This document shows positions 1 to 9,171 of a stretch of DNA of 64,000 nucleotides, piece after piece (positions within the stretch are counted from its first letter, which is position 1; each line of letters starts with the position of its first letter). Source of the DNA: Zizania palustris (taxonomy: Eukaryota; Streptophyta; Magnoliopsida; Poales; Poaceae); contig JAAALK010000287.1 of NCBI GenBank assembly GCA_019279435.1, positions 84,587,532 to 84,651,531 of the forward strand, read 5' to 3'. A program made the translations under genes and the position numbers. The notes beneath the pieces were generated by a model. That model did not search any database and was not told the DNA's origin. It was given only the letters and a program-made list of their open reading frames with translations.

Positions 1-3000
1 CTTTAAATTGCTAAGGGGCTCTAAATCCCCAAAATTGTACCCTAAGTTTTTTTTCTTTGCGCCTAACCATCTTTGAATATAGTTCGAAGTTGCTTACGCC
101 CAAAGAGGGGCTAGTAAATAGGGAGACAATTTTAAATCGATATTTATTCGAACAAATATGATTACATCATGAAAAATTGGTATCTATACCAAGAAGGAAT
201 CAAAGACCCCTTCGATCTCTAGAGCTAGGGTTGGAACGACTAGTTCCAGAGCCGGGAGTTCTAACAACTTTGCGTTTAACTCTCCTACCTCCCTTCGAAG
301 CTCTAAAGTCTTTCTGTTCTTGTTGAAGCTCGACCCAAGTTCGAAGTCGTTCGGGGATCCTTTCCCAGCTTCCAATTTCTTCAGGCTTTTTACCTTGAGC
401 TTCATCTTCGTCTTCGGACCATACAATGTCTTCGGAAGATGAAGTTTCCAAGTTAACTTCTTTTTCTTCCTCTTTAATACAAGACAATATGTCTTTGCTT
501 ACTTCGGGCGTAATCGCTCCGGAGCTATTCCGAAGAACTAAAAATTGAGGGCGCTTGTGAAGTTTTAAGATATCGAAGGTAGCCCATAGTAAGCGGAGTT
601 CGTCGTTAACGTCTAACACTTCGACATCTTCCATATGATGCAAAGCCTAAAAATATGATAAGCAAATTTTCATTCATAAATGTACAAAAGCATATTGCTT
701 TACATAGTCGAAGATCCTAAGATAATTCTAAACCTGCGGGTTTGGCGGGGGCTGACTGCTCGAAGCTTGGGACCAAGCTTGCTTCTGGCTTTGCCCTTCG
801 TCAATCCAAGCCTTGATCGCAGAGCGACCTTCAGCTCTCCATGAAGTTTGAAAGGCTTGCCAAGCAGCGACCACACCTTCGAAAGGAGTAAGGAGCTGGT
901 TGTCGTCAAAGGTAATGGGAATTGTCCCTGCGCTCGGAGTTATCGATTGGCCCAGATCTTCGTAGTAACGAAGTATGCCGATAGCAGCCACTTGTTTGGA
1001 GATTTCTCCGTACCGAATGCCTGCTGTCTTCATTTGCTTTGCTGCTCCTTGGATCCTCTTCAACCGTCGCAGCAGGGAGATGTTGTCATCTGAAGGAAGC
1101 GTCCCAGTAGTACTGAAGTACTCCAGAACACCTAGCAGTTGGTCCGTGACCTCCGCAGCTACCTTCTCCGACTTCAGCTTATCTTCAATTAAGGCATCCT
1201 TTGTCGAAGTTAATTCTCTTACTACTCCAGAGAGCCTAGCTACCTCCATAGCTAAAGAATTCTTCTGATTGAGTAGCTAGCTAGCTTCTTCGGTAGCTTT
1301 GGTTTTTTCTTCTTGAAGCCTAACAAGCTCAGCTCCCACCGTAGCGTGCTCCACCCGCATCTTTTCAATTTCTGCTCGAAGCACAATTTGTTCTGCTTCA
1401 AGCTCTTTGTTCGCAGCCTCCAAGCTTTGTCTGGCCCTGCGCTCCATTGAAACCATGTTGTCCAAGTGGGCCACCCGACCTTCAGAGATAGTAAGATTTC
1501 GTTGAAGAGTTGTATTTTCCTCTCGAAGGTGAAGGCTTCCACGTTCATTTGAGATGTTCGCAGCTCGGGCCAAGACTGTTTGCTGCGAAGAGAAAAAACC
1601 AAGGTGAGAAATTATTTGTATATAAGTTTGACTCTGTTTTGCAGATACTTCGTACCTGGTATGTTGCACGTTCCATGGCAGCATTAAGCTCCGAACTCTC
1701 CGCCTCGCTTAAGATGGCCACCAAGTCTGTCTCCCCCACTTCGCGGCTAGCTCGATCCAAAGGCTCGAGCAAAGTCCGAAGTCCAGTTCTTCGCTCCAAG
1801 AAAGGAGCTAGAAGAGGGAGCATGCTCAAAGCTTGCCGGTCATCTTCGTTTGATGAAGGCCTAGAGTGCTGAGCCGCATTTTTTGGAGCTCTCGCAGATT
1901 GGCCCCCCTCCGTAGATTGGCTTTTGTCTGTTTATTCAGACGGAGTTGATCCTGAGCTCGGAGCAGGGAGGTGGTCCATCTTTCCTTTGACTTTTCCAGG
2001 TCCCATTTGAGTGGCTCCTAGAATTGACTCCGAAGTTGTCGAAGGTCCAGGAATTATATCTTCGGGACAGACCTCTTCCACGAGAGTGGATCCTGTTAAA
2101 ACAAAGGTATTATACATTGTATAATTTCGCAGGAAAAAAGAACAAAAGAATTATGCGAAGTTTACCTTCGACATTTTTGCGACGGGTGAGCATTGGGCTG
2201 CTTGGAGAGTCGAACGCTACTCCAAAGTCTTCGTCGGAGTCAGTAGTCAAATCTTCGACTGTTGGAGCATCTTTGGGTGTAGCTGTTGTTACTTCACCTG
2301 GAATCGAAGCTGCAGCAACTTTGACTCCGCTTTCGTCCACAGGGGCTCCGTCTTGCGGTAAATTTTCTTGAGCAGCCGGAGTCCTCACTTGCTCAAGGTT
2401 CTCTTGAGACTCCGGCACGCTCGCAACTTCATCAATATGTGCATCTCTTTGGGCTGCATCTTCGTCAATCAGGTCGACAAGCATCCTACCTTAATCCTCC
2501 AAGGAATCGGAGACTGAAGCTCTTGGGCTCGAAGGTGCAGGAACTCTTGGCTTTCGAGCCACCTTCTTTAGCGGAGTCTTGGCCGAGCTCGAAGCTCCAA
2601 CTTCGGTTTTTCTCTTTTTGGGCGCTTTCTCCGAAGGCACCCAATCCACAAGAAGGGGCGGAACAACTTCGAGTAGCCCCCATACTCTGTTGGAGCATTC
2701 CCATGTACCAACCAGCTTAATTCTCCATTCCTTCTCGGTCGGAGTTGGGACGCACAGAATCTTCTTCGAAGCTCGTACAATCTGCTCCGAAGTTATAGGG
2801 GCTAAAGAGGCTGAAAAATGAGTTAAGTTGGTTATTCCTTTGAATAAATATACATGATATATGTTGTTTTCGAAGTTACCTGCAGGGCTCGAAGTCGAAG
2901 AAATTTTACAAAGACCGCCCTCCGAATCTTCCTCAAAGGTGATCGGCCAGTTGGCCATTAGAGGAGGGATTTGAAGCCCGAGGAATTCTTCGGCTAAGTC

Positions 3001-3542
3001 CCGCATACTCAGGCGGTGGCTGATTTTTTGGAGCAGGCTGAGGCGAGCTTCGAGCTGGCCCGGGTCCGGATGCACAAGAGCTTCCTTTCGAAAGTTGATA
3101 TCTTGCAAGGGTCCAGCTAGGCGACTGCTCGCCCCAACTTCGGCATAAAACCATTTCAGGATCCAGTCTGTATACCATCTGGCATTGATAGCCTTGGCGG
3201 GAAACCGGAGAGCATACTTGTCCCAAAGCCTGAAGTTGATGCTTCCGAAGGCCACTACCATCTTCTCACCTCCGGGGCCTACGAAGGTCTTTGGTTGGCA
3301 TGAAGCTCTGTGCAGTGCTGCGAAGATCTCCGCCCTTCCCTCACAATCCTCGGCTCGCAATGCCCATTCGAAGATGGCAAGACATGCTACAACATTCGGA
3401 GAGAGCTGGGGGAGAGTGACGTGGAACAAATCCAATACCTCGGCCAAGAAATCAACTGCCGGAAGCCCTAAGCCAGCTTCGAAGAAGGCTTCGACAACAA
3501 CCACTTCTCCGGGTCTCGGCGACGGAATGATCTCTTTCCTGG
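1..3542 (+). mobile_element. Tat-like Ty3/gypsy element B, left segment
   Basis: This is the internal 3' region of a plus-oriented Tat-like LTR retrotransposon that continues beyond the left edge. It carries the antisense gene on the minus strand. It matches, in reverse orientation, the plus-strand segment about 4805-8420 of element A, including the noncoding tail at 1-199. It stops exactly where the LTR of element A begins. The rest of B, with its 3' LTR, reappears at 11500-12235, so A is inserted into B. Orientation is inferred from the TATA-containing LTR at 11740-12235. Confidence 0.75.
200..3542 (-). pseudogene. Decayed antisense ORF of element B (PF04195-type)
   Basis: This is the same protein as the antisense gene at 4525-8244 but broken. 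The conserved N-terminal domain is read from 3540 downwards (FFEAGLGLPAVDFLAEVLD, LSPNVVACLAIFEWALRAE, INARWYTDWILKWFYAEVG). Intron positions match the A copy: a 69-base intron at 2811-2879, a donor near 2164 with acceptor near 2094, a short intron before the coiled-coil exon (about 1580-1650), and one before the last exon (about 645-725). In-frame stops lie near 2491, 1932 and 1277. The first exon is cut by the insertion of element A, and its N-terminal part (equivalent to A 4276-4804) is missing from the far side. It is probably non-functional. Family naming (Transposase_28, putative gypsy type transposon) rests on motif resemblance only. Confidence 0.75.
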
Positions 3543-4038
3543 TGTTGGCGTAAAAGATTACGCTAACAGGTTTCTGTAGAAAAGAAACTAACAAACGAAG
3601 TGTTTGCGAAGCAAACTGTTCCAAGCCTCCGAAAGGATAATAGCTTAGAATAGTTCGAAAGTGTGTATTAATTCACTTGTAATCGGTCCCTATTACAGGG
3701 TGAAATGGGGGGTATTTATAGGCCCAAACATTAAGGAAAAGACCTATTTACCCCTCTATTACAACCGACATTAAGGAAACTATTTGGTTTCCTTAATAGG
3801 GCTAAAATGGTAAAAGACTAATCTAATAGGATAGAAGATAAGTCTTCCATCTTAGCTGGCAGAAAAGATCCTGGAAAGCTTTGGTTCGAAGATATACTTC
3901 GAACCAATGCCAGTCTTCGGACTCCGAACGAGGTTCCAAGCCACCTTCGAAGATGACCTTCGGACTATCTTCGAACTGGTTGGCTGTCTTCATGTTGCTT
4001 TGGCAATAACTCCGAAGATGGGATATTTTCCCCCAACA
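3543..4038 (-). repeat. 3' LTR of element A
   Basis: The 496-base LTR has termini TGTTGGCGTAAAAG and TTTTCCCCCAACA on the plus strand, so it carries TG...CA ends. On the minus strand it has a TATA box (TATAAATACCCC, complementary to about 3711-3722) that fixes its orientation. The same LTR family occurs at 11740-12235, 52227-52723 and 61358-61854. The bases just inside it (GTAGCCCCTCGAATACG from 4039) give a short purine-rich tract GAGGGGCTAC on the minus strand, in the place expected for a polypurine tract. Confidence 0.85.
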
Positions 4039-4368
4039 GTAGCCCCTCGAATACGCTTCTCCGTTCGACCTGTAACGTTAGGAGAGCAGTATACGGAAAG
4101 AAAAGATAACCAATCATAGGGGTTATTGATTTTTGTTTTATCTCCGAAATACATGAAGATATGAACTTCGAATCAGTCATAAGGTAATTACTTTTCGAAC
4201 TATCTTAGAACTGACTCAGGAAGTTCGAAAGTCTTTTTAGACTTAGGAAATATAGCCGTTAGTTTCTGTTTCTAACGGAGTTATACGAGGCGTTATTTTC
4301 GGAGGAAAATAACAGGCGGGAATGTGAAAAGGCAGAGCCCAAACGGTAACAAACGGAAAGTTTTAGGC

Positions 4369-4376
4369 TATAAATA
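4369..4376 (+). promoter_or_regulatory. TATA box of the antisense gene in element A
   Basis: TATAAATA lies 156 bases before the ATG at 4525, in unique leader sequence between the 3' LTR and the antisense gene. It points away from the LTR, against element transcription. Element E has TATAAAA in the corresponding place (53114-53120). No transcription start is visible directly. Confidence 0.55.
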
Positions 4377-4435
4377 AAGAATTCTGGAACTTACTCGATT
4401 ACCTTTTCACCGCTCGCTCCCAGTCAAAAGCCTTT

Positions 4436-4490
4436 TGAGTTCTTGAGTTCTTGAGTTCTTGAGCCCTAACTTTCGAGTTCTTGAGCCCTA
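4436..4490 (+). repeat. Short 9-base direct repeats in the antisense-gene leader
   Basis: The unit GTTCTTGAG is repeated three times in tandem and then recurs after a short gap (GAGTTCTTGAGCCCTA). It falls in the inferred 5' untranslated region of the antisense gene. No function is evident. Confidence 0.6.
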
Positions 4491-4524
4491 GTTCCCATTC
4501 TCTCAAGTTGATCCGGCAATCGCG

Positions 4525-7500
4525 ATGGTGAAGACCAAAGGATCTGCGCCGCCTTCGACCTTGGCTCGGCAGCAGGCAGCCGCAGCAGCAGCGGCGGCAA
4601 CATTGGCGGCGGCACCCTCGATGCAGGCGGCAATGTCCATGGCGGCAGGGGGGAGAAATCCCCAAATCCCCGATGACCAAGGTCTGTGCCCTCCATCGAC
4701 CAAATATTTGGATCAGTCCTTTGAATTGGGACCTTCGACCTGCAAAAGAGAGTCCTTGGCAATCACAGCAGGGGGTAAGATTAGCAATGGGGTAATGGTT
4801 CGGAAACCAGGCAAAGAGGCAATCCCATCACCAAGACCCGGAGAAGTCGTAGTATTCGAAGCTTTTTTCGAAGCAGGCTTGGGCCTCCCTGCTGTAGATT
4901 TCTTGGCCGAAGTCCTTGACTTGTTTCACGTAACCCTACCCCAGCTGTCTCCGAATGCTGTAGCCAGACTAGCCATCTTCGAGTGGGCACTGAGAGCCGA
5001 AGGTTGTGAGGGTAGGGCTGAAATCTTCGCTGCGTTGCATAGAGCGACTTGTCAGCCGAAGACCTTCATAGGCTCCGGAGGTGAGAAAGTGGTAGTTTCT
5101 TTTGGAAGCATTAATTTTAGGCTTCGTGATGAATATGCACTGCAATTCCCTGCCAAGGCCATCAATGCTAGATGGTACACCGATTGGGTTCTGAGGTGGT
5201 TTTATGCTGAAGTTGGAGTGGGTAGTCCTCTGGCTGGTCCCCTCAAGGAAATCCAGTTCCGGAAAGAAGCCTTAGTGCAACCTGACGAAGGTCAACTCGA
5301 AGCTCGCCTCAACTTGCTTCAGAAAATTAGCAAAAGGTTGAGCATGCGGGACTTAGCCGAAGAGTTCATCGGACTTCAAATTTCTCCGTTGATGGCCAAC
5401 TGGCCTATCGCCTTCGAAGATGACTCGGAAGGCGGTCTTCGCAAGATAAACTATACTTCGAGCCCTGCAGGTAACTTCGAAACCAACATGCATAATACAT
5501 ATTTACTTCGAAGAAAGATTAACTTGAGTTATTTTTTAGCTTCTTCAGCCCCTATTACTTCAGAGCAAATTATAAGGGCTTCGGAGAAGATCTTGGGTGC
5601 TCCAACTCCGTCAGAAAAGGAATGGCGAATCAAATTAGTCGGAAGTTGGGAGCGATCTAACAGAGTATGGGGAATGTTGGAGTTAACTCCGCCCCCTCTG
5701 ATGGACTGGGTGCCTCAAGAGAAAGGACCCAAGAAGAGAGTAGCCGAAGCTGGAGCATCCAGCTCCGCAAGGACTCCGACGAAGAAGGTGGCTCGGAAGC
5801 CGAAAAACCTCGCACCTTCGAGCTCAAGAGCTTCGGCTTCTAGCTCTAAAGAAGACGAAGGTACTTTACTAGTAAGATTAATTGACGAAGATGCAGCTCA
5901 ACGAAGTATTCTCATTGAAGACACTGCAGGTATTCCGGAGCCTCAAACCAACATCGAAGAAGTAAGAGCTCCGGATACCCAGGGAGAACAAATCGAAGCC
6001 CCTACGGGTGTGAATGAGGCCGAAGTGCCTGCGAACATACCGGAGTCTGGGGACAATGTTGATCAACCAATGACTTCGGTAGTTCAGGAAGACACAACTC
6101 AGGCCGGAGTTTCAGTGGATGAAGGGGGAGTCGAAGTCACTATGGCTTCGATTCTCGAAGAAGTAACGAGGGCTCTTCAGGACGATGCTCCTGTAGCCCA
6201 AGATTTAACGGCTGATTCGGATGAGGACTACACTTATGATCCTCCGATCAGCCCGGTGCTCGATATTCCAGAGAATATCGAAGGTAAATTTTGCTTAATT
6301 CTTATCAATTTTTGCAAAATTATACAATGTGTAATATTTTTGGTTTTTCAGAGCCTCCTGTTGTCGAAGTATCCCTCGAAGATACAACTCTAAGACCTTC
6401 GACAACTTCGGGGCCGCAACCGGGAGTTGCTCTACCGGGGCCTGGAAGAGGAAAAAGACACATCGAGCCCCTCCCAGCTCAAGGATCGACTTCATCTGAG
6501 TCAACGGACGAAAGTGAATCGACTGAGGGGGGGCCATCTTCTGAAGTTCCAAGGGCCTCGGAAGAAACCTCCGGACCTTCGCTAAGCAGGGCTGACCAGA
6601 AGGCTTCGAAACTGCTTCCTCTCATAACTCCTTTTTTGGAGGAGAAAACCGGACTTGGGACTTTGGTTAAACCTTTGGGTGAAGCCAGTCGCCAAGTCGG
6701 GGAAACAGAACTGGTAGCCCGTTTAAGCAGAGTGAAGGGTTCGGAGCTTAACCTTGCTGTGGAAAGAGCAGCTTATCAGGTATAAAGCATCTTCGAACCA
6801 AATAATGAATTATATATGAATAATTTCTTATTCTAGTTTTTCTTTTTCTTAGCAAGCAGTCTTAGCCCGCGCTGCAGCTTTGTCGAATGAAAACGAAATT
6901 GCTCAACTTCGGGAAGAGAACGAAACTCTTCAAAGAAATCTTAACTTCTCCGAAGGTCGAGTATCTCAAATGGACAATGTGATAATAGCAGAGCGAAGGG
7001 CTAGACAAAGTTTGGAAGCTGCAAGGAAAGAGCTCGAAGCAGAAAGAGTTGTGCTTCGAGCGGAGATTGAAAGACTGCGGACGGAGGATGCTGCGAAGGA
7101 CTCCGCACTTGTAAGGCTACAAGAAGAGGCTGGCCAACTCCGAACTCAAAAGAATGCTTTGACTACGGAGAACGCTCGAATCTCCGGAGTTTTAGCTGAA
7201 ACAACTTCGGCCAAGGATATGCTTATTGAAGAAAAGGTTAAGTCGGAGAAGGTGGCTTCGGAGGTCATTGAACAAATGTTAGGTGTCCTGGAGTACTTCG
7301 GTACTACTGGATCACTACCTTCGGATGACAATGTAACTCTGCTGCGCCGGCTAAAGAGGATCCAAGGAGCAGCGAAGCAAATGAAGACGGCAGGCATACG
7401 TTATGGAGAACTCTCCGGACAAGTGTCTGCCCTTGGAATACTTCGCTACTACGAGGATTTGGGCCGATCAATCACTCCGAGCGCACAGGGCTCCATCATC

Positions 7501-8244
7501 TTCGACGACGACCGACTTTTAAAACCTTCCGAAGGTGTAGCTGTTGCTTGGCGAGCCTTCCAGACTTCATGGAGAGCCGAAGGCCGATCTGCGATCAAGG
7601 CTTGGATTGACGAAGGCCAACGCCAAAAGCAAGTTCGGAGCCAAGCTTCGAGCAGTCAGCCTCCTCCGAACCCGCAGGTTTAGGATTATTTAGGATTTTT
7701 TGATTATGTAAAGCTGATGCTTGTAAATATTTATCAATGAAAATCTTGTTTGTCATATTTTTAGGCTTTGCCTCTTATGGAAGATATCGAAGTGTTAGAG
7801 CTTAACAGCGAACTTCGCTCACTGTGGAACACCTTCGAACTTCTAAAAAGTTATAAGCGTCCTCGATTTCTTATCCCTCGAGATGACTCCGGCGTTATTG
7901 CGCCCGAAGTAATCAAAGACATATTGTCTTATATTAAAGAGGAAGATAAAGAGAGCGACGCAAACACCTCGTCTTCTGAAGACACTAATTGGTCCGAAGA
8001 CGAAGGTGAAGCCCAAAATAAAAGATCTGAAGATCTTAGAAGCTGGGAGAGAAGCCCCGAGCGGCTTCGAACTTGGGCCGAACTTCAACAAGAGCAGAAG
8101 GATTTTAGAGGTTCGAAGGGGAGGAAGAGAGTTAAACGTAAAGTTCTTAGAACTTCCGATGTTGGAACTAGTCGTTCCACCCCTAGCTCTCGGGACCGAA
8201 GAGGTCTCCGATTCCTTCTTGGTATAGATACCAATTTTTCATGA
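4525..8244 (+). CDS. Spliced antisense gene of Tat element A (PF04195-type protein)
   Basis: Inferred exons are 4525-5470, 5540-6283, 6352-6779, 6853-7677 and 7765-8244. All joins have GT/AG ends and keep the frame, giving about 1,140 residues. The N-terminus is alanine-rich. Residues about 100-230 hold the conserved domain (FFEAGLGLPAVDFLAEVLD, LSPNAVARLAIFEWALRAE, WYTDWVLRWFYAEVG) that resembles PF04195, the putative gypsy type transposon family. An acidic Ser/Thr-rich middle follows, then a long coiled coil in exon 4 (LREENETLQRNL, RARQSLEAARKELEAERVVL), and a basic C-terminus (KGRKRVKRK) that could be a nuclear signal. The first intron is 69 bases and is open if retained. The gene runs against the retroelement's own transcription and has its own TATA box. 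Function is unknown. Extra antisense ORFs are known in Tat-lineage elements; that this one is active is inference. Confidence 0.75.
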
Positions 8245-8616
8245 TGTAATTTGTAAATACATTTGTTTTGATAATGAATGCCGATTTAAAATTGTCTCCA
8301 TATTTACTAGCCCCTCTTTGGGTATAAGCAACTTCGAACTGTATTCGAAGATGGTTATGCGCAAAGAAAAAACTTCGGAGTACAATTTTTTGGGGGTTCG
8401 GAGCCCCTCTGCCATTTAAAGATCTTTTGAAATCTTATGAAATGTCTTCGACTATCTGTAGTCAGAAGAATGGTAACTTGGTACCTTTGTTTATTTCATG
8501 AAAGAGATCAATTGAGATAACTTCCAGGACACTTTAATGTCTTAAAAGATTTTGTCACTTTGGACGCATATGAACAATCATTTGAAGCTCATGGCTTAAA
8601 TGCTGCTTTGCTTTAG
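8245..8616 (+). other. 3' flank of the antisense gene, noncoding
   Basis: No coding sequence is visible. The first part (to about 8420) is the inverted counterpart of positions 1-199 in element B, which shows it belongs to the element family. It probably contains the antisense gene's 3' untranslated region; a polyadenylation signal could not be picked with confidence. Confidence 0.5.
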
Positions 8617-8975
8617 CCACCTTCGGCTGTTTTTTTGCGGAAATCTACTAGCCGGAGCTTGGATTTCGCAGAAATTGTAGCCACCTTCGGCTATTTTTGC
8701 AGAAGTCTACCAGCCGGAGCTTGGACTTCGCAGAATTTGGCCACTTGGGCTCTTTTTTGCAGAAGTCTACCAGCCGGAGCTTGGACTTCGCAGAATTTGG
8801 CCACCTTCGGCTCTTTTTACGGAAGTCTGACAAGCTGCAGCTTGGACTCCGCAGATTTTGGCCACCTTCGGCTCTTTTTACGGAAGTCTACCAGCCGAAG
8901 CTTGGACTCCGTAGAGTGTGGTTTTGGGCTCTTTTACGGATGCCTACAAGCCGATGGCCTGGGCTCCGGATTATG
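8617..8975. repeat. Tandem array of about 60-base units in element A
   Basis: Five units start at 8617, 8681, 8741, 8801 and 8862, each opening with CCACCTTCGGCT or a near match, followed by a degenerate sixth unit to about 8975. Each unit contains GGAAGTCTACCAGCCGGAGC or a close variant. The array lies between the 3' end of pol (minus) and the 3' end of the antisense gene (plus). Element E has a related array at 57309-58005. Tandem arrays in the 3' noncoding region are a known trait of Tat/Ogre elements. Confidence 0.85.
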
Positions 8976-9171
8976 TCAGCCCCCACACCGGAGGCTTCGA
9001 CTTTATGGGTACGAAGTCCGGAAATACAGCCCTGCTTAATACACTTCCCTCTCGAACGACTTCTGTCCCAGCGCGTCCGCTCGGGAGACTAGGAGCGTCA
9101 AGGGGAAGGCACGCTACAGGATGTACGCTTTATTAATTTAGAGGTGATTACAAGCGAATTACAAGGAACCC

